Under the pieces are notes generated by a model that had not been told where the DNA came from, searched no databases, and worked only from the letters and a program-made list of their open reading frames with translations. Both the position numbers and the translations under genes were made by a program. Shown here one piece after another: positions 26,127-33,374 of a stretch of DNA of 64,000 nt (within the stretch, counting starts at the first letter, position 1; every line of letters starts with the position of its first letter). The DNA comes from Burkholderia vietnamiensis LMG 10929. Its GTDB lineage: Bacteria; Pseudomonadota; Gammaproteobacteria; Burkholderiales; Burkholderiaceae. The DNA lies in the NCBI RefSeq assembly GCF_000959445.1, contig NZ_CP009631.1:2604001-2668000 (forward strand), given 5' to 3'.

Positions 26127-26369
26127 TTACTGAAACGATTCGTGGAGCCGCGCACTAGCTTCGATTTCGTCGGCGGTCAGCTGCCGCACGCCCTCGCCGT
26201 CGATCCGCCAATCGGTTCCGTCCGAGAGACGTGCAGTAAGCACACCATCACGCCCTAGCACGGCGAAGCTGCGCGTCGCCTTTACGACCTCCGCGGCCGT
26301 CGGATATACCTTACGGATCGCGGCGTCAGCCTCCTCGATCCACCGATTGTTCGACTGTATCAGGTTCAT
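26127..26369 (-). CDS. Hypothetical protein
   Basis: 80 aa, ATG at 26369 with SD ACGGAAAACT. Pattern: IEEADAAIRKVYPTAAEVVK, then AVLGRDGVLTARLSDGTDWR, an alpha-beta hairpin arrangement. It is soluble and acidic. No family recognised. Confidence 0.5.
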   Translation of the reverse strand: MNLIQSNNRWIEEADAAIRKVYPTAAEVVKATRSFAVLGRDGVLTARLSDGTDWRIDGEGVRQLTADEIEASARLHESFQ

Positions 26370-26381
26370 AGTTTTCCGTTG

Positions 26382-26582
26382 TCAGCGAAGCCATCCGTAA
26401 TGACGCATGGCTTCCTCGATTGCTCCGCGCCACTGAGGCGGGCACGGCTTAACACGCTCGGATGTCCGCGTACCTCGTAGCGGGAGTCCATTCAATTCCT
26501 TGACGTGCGCGATCCAACAGGTCTGCGCAACAATGCCGTGCCGCTGCTTCACGAACGTCTGTATGTCCTTGTAGCCCGCCAT
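26382..26582 (-). CDS. Hypothetical phage-island protein
   Basis: 66 aa, ATG at 26582. Sequence KDIQTFVKQRHGIVAQTCWI, then LPLRGTRTSERVKPCPPQWR, with a Trp-rich end. Such short proteins (HGxxxxTCWIAxVKE) recur in beta-proteobacterial prophages; function unknown. Preceded by an AGGAAAACG motif further upstream. Confidence 0.5.
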   Translation of the reverse strand: MAGYKDIQTFVKQRHGIVAQTCWIAHVKELNGLPLRGTRTSERVKPCPPQWRGAIEEAMRHYGWLR

Positions 26583-26606
26583 TTCGCGCTCGCGTCGCTC
26601 GTTTTC

Positions 26607-26717
26607 CTATCGGACAGTGCCGTTCTTGCAGTTACCGCACCACATCCCCTTGCTTGCGCTGCACAAAGCAAGACGGCCGCAGTGCGGACAGCGGATCGAG
26701 ATTGCTCCTAGATACAT
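26607..26717 (-). CDS. 36-residue zinc-ribbon-like protein
   Basis: 36 aa. The ATG at 26717 has the SD AGGAAAACGCT. Two Cys pairs, RCPHCGR at the start and WCGNCKN near the end, 14 residues apart, make a minimal zinc ribbon. It is typical of small phage Com-like proteins, which bind mRNA or DNA. It is tightly placed between two small genes with the same kind of ribosome site. Confidence 0.5.
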   Translation of the reverse strand: MYLGAISIRCPHCGRLALCSASKGMWCGNCKNGTVR

Positions 26718-26726
26718 AGCGTTTTC

Positions 26727-26957
26727 CTACGCCTTCTGAATGTTGAAGTTCGCCGCCGCGTACCGTGCATTGCAGGTCCAGACTTCTTCCCCGTTACGGT
26801 AGAAAACTGCCCAACCTTTTGCGACGGTCATCCGGGCTTGCGGAAACACGGCGCTATGACCATTGATGGCAGCTGACATCTCATTTCGTTCGCGGCATGT
26901 TGCCCAGTAGTCTCCGTCGGGCAATAAGTCCGGATCTGGGCGCCCTGATTTCGTCAC
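26727..26957 (-). CDS. Hypothetical protein
   Basis: 76 aa from GTG 26957, SD AGGGAAAACATC. Contains GDYWATCRERNEMSAAINGH and GWAVFYRNGEEVWTCNARYA. Its start lies 10 bp after the mazF stop, so it could be cotranscribed with mazEF. No family recognised. Confidence 0.5.
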   Translation of the reverse strand: MTKSGRPDPDLLPDGDYWATCRERNEMSAAINGHSAVFPQARMTVAKGWAVFYRNGEEVWTCNARYAAANFNIQKA

Positions 26958-26967
26958 GATGTTTTCC

Positions 26968-27288
26968 CTATTCCGCAAAGACTTCCTGCAAGGTCCGCAG
27001 GGTATCCAACAACGTTTTATCGGCAATTGCACCCTCTTTCTTAACCAGGCGCACCTTGTCCACTGCGCGAATCTGATCCAGAAGGATCAAACCATGTTTG
27101 CGCTTGAACGTCACGGGAATCCGAAACGGCGCTGGACGCCCCTTGGAAGTCATCGGCGCGACGATGACTGTGCGCAAGTGGTCGTGCATTTCGGGAGGTG
27201 AAACGACCACACAGGGGCGCGTCTTTTGAATCTCGCTACCAAGCGTCGGATCGAGTGCGACCAACCAGACTTCCCCGCGCATCACCAT
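26968..27288 (-). CDS. mazF: MazF/PemK-family endoribonuclease toxin
   Basis: 106 aa. MazF fold signatures: RGEVWLVALDPTLGSEIQKT, RPCVVVSPPEMHDHLRTVIV, then APMTSKGRPAPFRIPV and LDQIRAVDKVRLV. The conserved Arg and the S/T of the RNase site are present. It would cut mRNA at short sequences when its antitoxin is degraded. The start overlaps the antitoxin stop by 7 bp, the normal coupling. It probably stabilises the island; a stress role is possible. Confidence 0.92.
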   Translation of the reverse strand: MVMRGEVWLVALDPTLGSEIQKTRPCVVVSPPEMHDHLRTVIVAPMTSKGRPAPFRIPVTFKRKHGLILLDQIRAVDKVRLVKKEGAIADKTLLDTLRTLQEVFAE

Positions 27289-27530
27289 GCAAGCTCCGCG
27301 TCATCGGCGTTCGAAAACTCGCCCATAACCAGCGCATCGTCGCCGCTCTCGGCCAGAGCCTTGCTTGCTTCCGCCCACCCCTCACGGGCTTTGTGCTTCG
27401 GGCGGCGCAGAACAATCGCGTCGTTCTCGACCTCCATTTCCACTTCGCTCTCCAGCCCGAGTTGCGCAAGGACGGGCTTCGGAATCAGCACGCCCTGCGA
27501 GTTACCCATTCTGCGAATCGTCGTCTTCAT
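27282..27530 (-). CDS. mazE: MazE/AbrB-family antitoxin
   Basis: 82 aa. The AbrB-type swapped-hairpin DNA-binding domain fills about residues 1-45 (TTIRRMGNSQGVLIPKPVLA, ESEVEMEVENDAIVLRRP). The acidic C-terminus (WAEASKALAESGDDALVMGE) should wrap around and block MazF. It also autoregulates, consistent with the inverted repeats directly upstream. The ATG is at 27530. Confidence 0.92.
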   Translation of the reverse strand: MKTTIRRMGNSQGVLIPKPVLAQLGLESEVEMEVENDAIVLRRPKHKAREGWAEASKALAESGDDALVMGEFSNADDAELAW

Positions 27531-27544
27531 GACATACCCCTAAA

Positions 27545-27596
27545 GTAATAACAATGTTACACCGTGCGTTCTCAGCAGTCAACACAATGTTATTAC
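27545..27596 (-). promoter_or_regulatory. Probable mazEF operator repeats
   Basis: GTAATAACAATGTTAC (27545-27560) and CAATGTTATTAC (27585-27596) are inverted copies of one motif, the first being itself partly palindromic, 15-66 bp upstream of mazE. The AT-rich tract also offers -10-like sequence. Probably the MazE/MazEF binding sites. Confidence 0.7.
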
Positions 27597-27655
27597 AGTG
27601 GGCGTACGTTGCCCCGCCCGCCACACAGCGCCGCGATGGCGTGGTCGGGTGGCTC

Positions 27656-28459
27656 TCATAACACCTCGCGAAACATCTGTCGGAGCCTTTTATCGGACAC
27701 GTCCAGATACGGCAAAACGTGGTCAAGCTCCGCATGACCTAGAAGCTGCTGCACCGTCTCAAGATCGTGCCCCTGCTCAACGAGGTTACTGGCAAACGAG
27801 CGTCGGCCCGAATGGGACGATCCACCGCGTATCCCAGCGCCCCTGTAGAGCTTTGTGACGTGTGATTGCAAGCTGTCACACGCAGCGTAATCAACCTGCT
27901 CCCCGGCCTCGTTGACGCGGCGCTTGGTGTTCATCGCAAACTTGCGACCCTTGCCAGCAAGGACGAGGCACGTTGACGGTGCAAGTCCGCGATAGCGCTC
28001 TGCGGTTAGCTCGGTTCCCATGCCGCGTGCAATGCGATGGTTCAGATAGCACTCCAGGGCCGAAACCGTTTTCGGATGCGTGAAATAAACGCATCGTTGC
28101 CGACAACCCTTCGTGATTGCGGCCCGAAGACTGACCTCCGAACGGATAGCGCCCGATGGAAAAAGCACGTCTTGAACTTCGATTTGAGCTATTTCGCTGA
28201 CGCGCATTCCGCACGTAATGCCTAGCAGGAGAACGAGACAATCGCGCTCAGGATGGCGCGATGTTGCAGACGTGACGGCGAGTAGATGCCGGATTTGAGC
28301 CGGTCGAAGTGTTGCAGCTTGGGCCATGCGTCCCTCTGAATGAATCGGTTGAATGACATATTCAGAGAGAGATTTGGTTAGGGTCTTTTTCAAGCGTACC
28401 ACGGCTTGTTTCTTCGATTCCTCGGAAAATTCGGCGCGGCGCTGAGATTCCATTACCAT
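27656..28459 (-). CDS. Tyrosine recombinase/phage integrase
   Basis: 267 aa, shorter than most integrases. The catalytic domain begins at about 50 (MAQAATLRPAQIRHLLAVTS). First Arg in GITCGMRVSEIAQI; HxxR box in SHSGRRSFASNL; late His in QQLLGHAELDHVLPYL; the Tyr follows at once. The N-terminal arm/core-binding domain is reduced to ~45 residues, as in some plasmid or ISC-type recombinases. An ATG at about 28327 is a possible later start. Divergent from the H-NS-like gene. It could be the recombinase of the small-gene element at 23-27 kb. Confidence 0.85.
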   Translation of the reverse strand: MVMESQRRAEFSEESKKQAVVRLKKTLTKSLSEYVIQPIHSEGRMAQAATLRPAQIRHLLAVTSATSRHPERDCLVLLLGITCGMRVSEIAQIEVQDVLFPSGAIRSEVSLRAAITKGCRQRCVYFTHPKTVSALECYLNHRIARGMGTELTAERYRGLAPSTCLVLAGKGRKFAMNTKRRVNEAGEQVDYAACDSLQSHVTKLYRGAGIRGGSSHSGRRSFASNLVEQGHDLETVQQLLGHAELDHVLPYLDVSDKRLRQMFREVL

Positions 28460-28490
28460 TTCGCTCTATTGCAATAACTCGAGCACGATC

Positions 28491-28817
28491 GTGACGACCG
28501 AACTACAAGACCTACAGGCTCAGCTCCGCGACTTGAATATTCGACTCGCGGACGTGAAGAAGGACGAGAAGCAGGCGTACTTGGCCGGCGTCCAGGAGCG
28601 CGTTGCGCTCTACGGCATCACCGAAGATGAACTGCTACGCGCGGCCGGCTTCCGGAAAGCGCGCAAACGGCAGGCCCAAGCGAAGTACTACGACCCCTCG
28701 TCGGGTAAGCAATGGTCGGGATTAGGCCCGCGACCGAGATGGCTCGAAGGCAAGAATCTCGACGACTACCTGATTGAGCGTGCTGCGAAACCGTGGTGGC
28801 CCGGAGAAGACGCCTGA
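28491..28817 (+). CDS. H-NS-family nucleoid protein
   Basis: 108 aa from GTG 28491. The N-terminal half is a coiled-coil oligomerisation region (TTELQDLQAQLRDLNIRLAD). The C-terminal H-NS domain is clear: KYYDPSSGKQWSGLGPRPRW, with the DNA-contact loop WSGLGPRP in place of TWTGQGRTP. Such proteins bind AT-rich, often foreign, DNA and silence it. Encoded on a mobile island, it may dampen the cost of the island genes. Divergent start with the recombinase gene 31 bp away, so the two share a promoter region. Confidence 0.88.
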   Translation: MTTELQDLQAQLRDLNIRLADVKKDEKQAYLAGVQERVALYGITEDELLRAAGFRKARKRQAQAKYYDPSSGKQWSGLGPRPRWLEGKNLDDYLIERAAKPWWPGEDA

Positions 28818-28947
28818 CGACGCGCGCAAGCGAATTTCGCACCGATATAGTGCTCCACGGTCGGGGCGTACCTGACGACAGCGATTGCCACCGGCAACCC
28901 GATACTTGCGTTACCCTGTTTCGGTACGGTTGCCCTGGGAGTCGGCG

Positions 28948-29739
28948 ATGTGCTATTCGGCAAAAATCCAAGCCAACTATCGTGAGTACGTGCGACGTTA
29001 CGGTGCCGAGATGGACATCGAGACGTTCCGCCGCCTGTTCTTCGCGCGTGCGGCCGGGAGCGACATCAAGATTCCGAAGGCGGTCGACGCGGCGCTCGTA
29101 GGTGTCGACGAGGAAATCTCGGCCGCAATCGCCGCGTATCGAAGCCAGCGAACACGGAAGCTCGAGACGGATCTGTTCGAGCAGCGCACTCGGCTCGCCG
29201 CGGCAGAGAAGAATCTCGCCGTGAAAATCACAAAGAAGGCTGGCGAGGACGTCAGGATTGCCACCGACAAGATCGAAGCCGCGCAGCGCGGGCTGGATGA
29301 TCTTCGCCGTCGGGATCTACAGGAGCGCGATTCCCGGATTTTCCCCGGCTGGTACGCTCCCGTGCTCATCGAGCTCGACGGCAAGCGCGTTGTTGTGCCG
29401 ATGCGTTACCGGTGCCGTCTGCCAGGCTGGACCGAGGCAGACGAGAAGCAGAAGCCCGGGACTTACAACGCGCGGCTGGACAGTCTGTCGACGGCTTGGC
29501 GCAAGGTCTTCGGATTCACGCATGGCCTCGTACTCGTCGACGCCTTTTTCGAAAACGTTAAGCGCGACGGCCAGAACGTCGTGCTGCGTTTCGATCCGAC
29601 GCCGCGGCAACCGATGCGGGTCGCGTGCCTGTGGACGCGCACCGAGATCCAGGGCGGCGACGACTTATGGTCGTTCGCCGCGATCACCGACGACCCACCG
29701 CCGGAAGTGGAGGCAGCTGGCCACGACAGATGTTTCTGA
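28948..29739 (+). CDS. SRAP-family (YedK/HMCES) protein, C-truncated
   Basis: 263 aa from the ATG at 28948, so Cys2 is the catalytic residue (MCYSAK). SRAP proteins form thiazolidine crosslinks to abasic sites in single-stranded DNA and protect them. Visible: the NARLDSLST segment with the conserved Asn, a Glu in DAFFENVK, and the catalytic His motif AAGHDRC. Between residues 60 and 140 there is a long coiled-coil insertion. The usual C-terminal ~50 residues after HDRC are missing, replaced by a stop and an inverted repeat, so it is truncated and perhaps inactive. Confidence 0.82.
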   Translation: MCYSAKIQANYREYVRRYGAEMDIETFRRLFFARAAGSDIKIPKAVDAALVGVDEEISAAIAAYRSQRTRKLETDLFEQRTRLAAAEKNLAVKITKKAGEDVRIATDKIEAAQRGLDDLRRRDLQERDSRIFPGWYAPVLIELDGKRVVVPMRYRCRLPGWTEADEKQKPGTYNARLDSLSTAWRKVFGFTHGLVLVDAFFENVKRDGQNVVLRFDPTPRQPMRVACLWTRTEIQGGDDLWSFAAITDDPPPEVEAAGHDRCF

Positions 29740-29743
29740 ATAC

Positions 29744-29758
29744 TACTAACTGTTAGTA
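29744..29758. repeat. Inverted repeat at truncation point
   Basis: TACTAAC-T-GTTAGTA, 7-bp arms with a 1-bp centre, five bases after the stop of the truncated SRAP gene. It could be a recombination junction or regulator site; nothing else supports either. Confidence 0.4.
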
Positions 29759-29981
29759 AGTTCCATGTCATTGATTTCCAATGAACTCTCGCGACTAACA
29801 ATGATTTTCGGATCGTATAAGTTTGGACTTGATCGGACAGACGTCGAGGCCAGATCGCGTCCGGCCGTCCGATAGCCCGGCTCGAATCACGGACGCTTTG
29901 GACGGTCGCAAGCATCACGCGGTACATATTGAGAATTTTCGAAGCAGCAACGCCCGATAATGGCGAAGGAGAGTAGACAAC

Positions 29982-30308
29982 TTAATACAGTTTCCCGCCG
30001 GTCACGCTGTAATGCCAATTGATAATAAAGCGATGGGAATTCCTGGGTTCACCGGGACTATCGCCATGCTCCACGTGGACGTCGAACTTGTTGTTACGCA
30101 AAGTCTCTGCGTAGGCATCGAATTGATCGTCTGAATCGCCATTGTCGATGATCGACATGAGAGTGGCCTGAGCTTCAGGCGAATGAGTCTTCATATCAAA
30201 AATGGAACGACGCAAGATGTCCTCGATCCGGTTGTCGGTCGGGTCGGTGCGAGGCACCCCATGATCATCAACCTCCTGGATCAACTGCGCATCTTTGGCT
30301 GTGAACAT
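29982..30308 (-). CDS. Hypothetical protein
   Basis: 108 aa, ATG at 30308 with GAAAAACT before it. Acidic N-terminal half (AQLIQEVDDHGVPRTDPTDN, IEDILRRSIFDMKTHSPEAQ), then a His/Asn-rich end (SHRFIINWHYSVTGGK). No known domain. Isolated between the SRAP gene and the CBASS regulators. Confidence 0.5.
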   Translation of the reverse strand: MFTAKDAQLIQEVDDHGVPRTDPTDNRIEDILRRSIFDMKTHSPEAQATLMSIIDNGDSDDQFDAYAETLRNNKFDVHVEHGDSPGEPRNSHRFIINWHYSVTGGKLY

Positions 30309-30545
30309 AGTTTTTCAAAATTAAAGGGAGCTTGACCGAGTGGGCTAGTCAGTATAAGCCGCTGCATCAGTGCCTGAGCGCCCGGTCACGTCCGTGGCGG
30401 GCGGGATGCCTGCTTTGTACGAAGACAAGCCGTATCGCTGTCACCGCAGGCTCGTGGCCAAATACCTTCGCGAGAGGTGGACGTGTGCGGAGATCGTCCA
30501 TCTTTGAGGGCGCCCATGTCGGCATCGACTCGCTGTGCACGCCAT

Positions 30546-31433
30546 TTACTTCTTGAACCTCGGCGTCCAACGCTCAACGAGATCGTCCTCGTCGTCGCCT
30601 TCGTCGGCATAGGCTTCCTGGCCGATCGTGCGCGAGGACAGCACCGTAAGTGTCTTGCCATAGCGGCCGAGTCCGATCACTTCTTCCCTAACGATGCTTG
30701 AGCGCTTGCCACCGAGCCAGTCCAGAACATCGATCTCTTCCTCGTCGCGCTCTGCTCGAACAACTCTGCTGCCGTCGGCGTTGAATCGCGCGGTCACCGT
30801 GCTCTTTGGCACGGGCGAGCCGCGCTTCAGCCAGGTCAGGTCCGGCAGCGACTTCATGGCCTCAGATAGGATGCAGTAGTCAATGGCGCCGCCCGTGCTC
30901 AGGATGACTGCAATGGCGTCGTCCGTCAGCTCCGCGTAGCGGATGGCGGTGGAGGTCAGCGATGTCTTGCATGCCTCGCGTGCGGACTCGATATCGGCGA
31001 GGCCGAGGCGGGCCCGGCCCATGAGCCTCCTAAAGGGCTTCGCCGGCATCAGAAGGCCGACCGCGAAATTGTCCGCCTCCTGCTCATAAGGGTCGCCGGA
31101 TGAAAAGCCTGCGTGCGATGTATGTATGCCGTCGTTCGGCAGCACATGATCGATGTGACCGTCGAGGAAATAGTGGCCCAACTCGTGGGCCACGCTGAAC
31201 CGCTGAAATCCCTCGTTCGGAATGTCCGAGGCATAGAGGATGCCGAAGGCGTTCCCGTGCCGCAGCAGCATCCCGGACACGCCGGACTCGGTATCTGGCT
31301 TCGCCTGCACTACGATGTCGTGCTTTTGGGCAATCGCATACGGATCGACCGGCAGGTCTGTAATCTTCTCTTCGGCAAGGACGGCCTCGCCGCGCTGTTT
31401 CGCGAGTTTGAGGCGCAGCAGCAGGCTCGTCAT
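30546..31433 (-). CDS. capP: CBASS-associated metallopeptidase CapP
   Basis: 295 aa. ImmA/IrrE-type peptidase with zinc motif HELGH at H83/E84/H87 and a downstream acidic ligand in YEQEADNFA (about 116-124). A C-terminal ~100-residue part (from about 195) probably senses a signal. In known CBASS loci such a peptidase (CapP) cleaves the paired repressor CapH after DNA damage, inducing the immune operon. Here it follows an XRE regulator by 3 bp and both point away from cdnC, exactly that arrangement. The name is based on context plus family; the peptidase call itself is secure. Confidence 0.88.
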   Translation of the reverse strand: MTSLLLRLKLAKQRGEAVLAEEKITDLPVDPYAIAQKHDIVVQAKPDTESGVSGMLLRHGNAFGILYASDIPNEGFQRFSVAHELGHYFLDGHIDHVLPNDGIHTSHAGFSSGDPYEQEADNFAVGLLMPAKPFRRLMGRARLGLADIESAREACKTSLTSTAIRYAELTDDAIAVILSTGGAIDYCILSEAMKSLPDLTWLKRGSPVPKSTVTARFNADGSRVVRAERDEEEIDVLDWLGGKRSSIVREEVIGLGRYGKTLTVLSSRTIGQEAYADEGDDEDDLVERWTPRFKK

Positions 31434-31436
31434 CGA

Positions 31437-31784
31437 TCATTTCCCTTGCTTGTTTCGCTCGGCGAGCATCTTCAAGAAGTCCTTGGCTAACTCGCGGTCA
31501 TTGCCTGTCAATTTGCTGACATCGCGGAAGAGCGGGTCAGCGGCTTGTGCCATTGTGGGGTCGTCGACCCTACCTAGCAGGTAGTCCGTCGTTACTTCAA
31601 GCGCGTTCGCGAGACGTCTGAGTGTATCGAACGACGGCTTGCGCGAGCCGGATTCGAAATGCGCGATCGAGCTGGGCGGCATGCTTGCCTTCTCGGCCAG
31701 TTCGCCCTGGCTCCACTTGCGCAACTCACGGGCGGCCCTCAGTCGTTCCTGGAAGAGGTCGGAGGGGGTACGTTCATCGGTCAT
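31437..31784 (-). CDS. capH: CBASS-associated XRE repressor CapH
   Basis: 115 aa. XRE-type helix-turn-helix at about 10-70: LRAARELRKWSQGELAEKAS, PPSSIAHFESGSRKPSFDTL, LANALEVTTDYLLGRVDD. A C-terminal helical part (FRDVSKLTGNDRELAKDFLK) could dimerise or be the cleavage region. Its start codon lies inside a CATGTCTAG repeat that recurs before cdnC, so it likely represses both its own and the CBASS promoter. Cleavage by the neighbouring CapP would derepress. Assignment by analogy with CapH-CapP pairs. Confidence 0.85.
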   Translation of the reverse strand: MTDERTPSDLFQERLRAARELRKWSQGELAEKASMPPSSIAHFESGSRKPSFDTLRRLANALEVTTDYLLGRVDDPTMAQAADPLFRDVSKLTGNDRELAKDFLKMLAERNKQGK

Positions 31785-31864
31785 GTCTAGTTCGCCATAA
31801 AAAAATTGACTCCTTTTTTGTGATTAGTATAGACTAGACATGTGTGGTATGTCGAGTTCGACAT
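31782..31864. promoter_or_regulatory. capH-cdnC promoter and CapH operators
   Basis: Three related elements: CATGTCTAGT at 31782-31791, its inverse CTAGACATG at 31834-31842, and the near-perfect palindrome ATGTCGAGTTCGACAT at 31849-31864. A plus-strand promoter TTGACT (31806-31811), 16 bp, TATAGA (31828-31833) reads into cdnC; the CTAGACATG site starts directly at its -10 end, where a bound repressor would block it. Confidence 0.75.
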
Positions 31865-31885
31865 GCCCTACCATGAGGGAAGCCG

Positions 31886-32851
31886 ATGAGCCAAGAACAC
31901 GTTAGTCATGCCGAGATCGTGCGCTTTGCCCAAGACAGGGTCAACCTGCCCAAAGACAAGGCGGACGTGTTCCGTGCCCAGGCCAGACGCCTGCGCGAGC
32001 GGCTGGAAACCTACCTGACCGAGCATCCAGACTTCACTCTGAAGAAGATGCTGCTTGCCGGCAGCCTCGCCAAGGGCACGGCACTGCGCTCCCTGAATGA
32101 CATCGACGTGGCCTGCTACATAAGCGGTGCCGAGGCGCCGCACGAGGTGTCGGCGCTCCTGGAGTACCTTGCGGAGCGGCTGCGCAGGGCGTTCCCAAAC
32201 TTCACTGCGGACCAGGTGAAGCCGCAGACTTACAGCGTGACGGTGTCGTTTAAGGGCACCGGGCTGGATGTCGACGTGGTGCCGATCCTCTATGACGGCG
32301 ACCCCAACTGGTACGGAAACCTCATCAGTCAGGACGACGGCTCGTTCCTCAAGACCAACATCCCGCTGCACCTCGAATTCATCCGCAAGCGCAAGCGTGT
32401 GCAACCCGAGCACTTCTCTCAGGTGGTCCGGCTGGTGAAGTTCTGGGCAGCGCGAATGAAAGCTGCCGATGAAAACTTCAGGTTCAAGTCGTTCATGATC
32501 GAGTTGCTCCTTGCGAAGCTCGCAGACGATGGTCTGTCCTTCTCCGACTACCCGGAGGCGCTGCAGCACTTCTTCACTTATCTCGCGCGCACCGACCTGA
32601 AGGAGGAGGTGTTCTTCACCGACAACTACCCAGCGTCGGCGATCGGCACCTTCAGCCAGCGCGTGCAGATCATCGATCCGGTAAACGGCTTGAACAACGT
32701 CAGTCGGCTCTACACGGACGCAAATGCCTCGGCGATCTATGAGGCCGCGATCGACGCCGGAGATGCCATCGACTCGGCGCTCTCGGCGCCGACTAAGCAA
32801 GAGACCGTCTACTACTGGCAGAAGGTCTTCGGTTCGGCATTCCAGGGATAA
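31886..32851 (+). CDS. cdnC: CD-NTase CdnC (CBASS nucleotide cyclase)
   Basis: 321 aa. Nucleotidyltransferase core GSLAKGTALRSLNDIDVA has G59-S60 and the metal-binding D72 and D74; the third carboxylate is in GLDVDVVPI (about D130). The sequence closely follows, from memory, the CdnC of the E. coli MS115-1 CBASS operon, also beside HORMA, TRIP13 and NucC. It makes a cyclic trinucleotide (cAAA in the characterised system) when bound by activated HORMA protein. SD GAGGGAAG. First gene of the operon, transcribed from the CapH-controlled promoter. Confidence 0.95.
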   Translation: MSQEHVSHAEIVRFAQDRVNLPKDKADVFRAQARRLRERLETYLTEHPDFTLKKMLLAGSLAKGTALRSLNDIDVACYISGAEAPHEVSALLEYLAERLRRAFPNFTADQVKPQTYSVTVSFKGTGLDVDVVPILYDGDPNWYGNLISQDDGSFLKTNIPLHLEFIRKRKRVQPEHFSQVVRLVKFWAARMKAADENFRFKSFMIELLLAKLADDGLSFSDYPEALQHFFTYLARTDLKEEVFFTDNYPASAIGTFSQRVQIIDPVNGLNNVSRLYTDANASAIYEAAIDAGDAIDSALSAPTKQETVYYWQKVFGSAFQG

Positions 32852-32861
32852 GAGAGGAACC

Positions 32862-33374
32862 ATGTCCAGCTACACCTACACCGAATCCACTACATTCACG
32901 GTCACGCATGCGCGGCATATGGCGGCAAAGATCTCTGCTGACCTCAAGCGCATGCAGCGCTTCTACGGTCATCCCAGCGACAGTAGCATCGTCAGCTACG
33001 AGAGCGAGGCGATCGAACTGCTGAAAGCGGGATATTTCGGAACGCTCACGGTCGGCTTCCTGCGTGACGGCCAGTGGATCGAGCCGACGCTGCGTTATTC
33101 GGCCCGCGATCTCGCAGGCATGGTAGCGAATGACGACGACCCGGGGCGGGTGCTTCCGGGGCGCGACATTTCGGGCGCAACCTTCTACAACTACCTTACA
33201 TACTCGGCGGCTTGGTACACGTTGTCGGATAGTCAGAGGGATACTTTCAAGCGGCAGATGCCGTTCTATCGAACAGAAAGGACACAGCCGACGGTGAACG
33301 GATATTTGGTGGATGACAAGACATACTCGGCCGGCGGTCGGGCCCTCAACCGCGCAAGTGTGAGGGCCTATTGA
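32862..33374 (+). CDS. cap7: CBASS HORMA-domain protein Cap7
   Basis: 170 aa from the ATG at 32862 (SD AGAGAGGAAC). Bacterial HORMA1-type protein: HARHMAAKISADLKRMQRFY, IELLKAGYFGTLTVGFLRDG, and a C-terminal safety-belt part with RQMPFYRTERTQPTVNGYLV. In these systems HORMA senses a peptide, presumably a phage protein, and in its closed form activates CdnC. It follows cdnC by 10 bp and overlaps cap6 by one base. Recognition relies on the conserved gene order as much as on sequence, since HORMA proteins diverge fast. Confidence 0.88.
   Translation: MSSYTYTESTTFTVTHARHMAAKISADLKRMQRFYGHPSDSSIVSYESEAIELLKAGYFGTLTVGFLRDGQWIEPTLRYSARDLAGMVANDDDPGRVLPGRDISGATFYNYLTYSAAWYTLSDSQRDTFKRQMPFYRTERTQPTVNGYLVDDKTYSAGGRALNRASVRAY

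Noticed and set aside
30406-30507. Plus-strand 33-codon frame (PALYEDKPYRCHRRLVAKYL)
   Set aside because: Looks somewhat protein-like but is very short, without SD or recognised family; too weak to call.
31868-32863. Minus-strand open frame of 331 codons
   Set aside because: Mirror of cdnC; His/Leu/Arg-rich composition typical of antisense frames.
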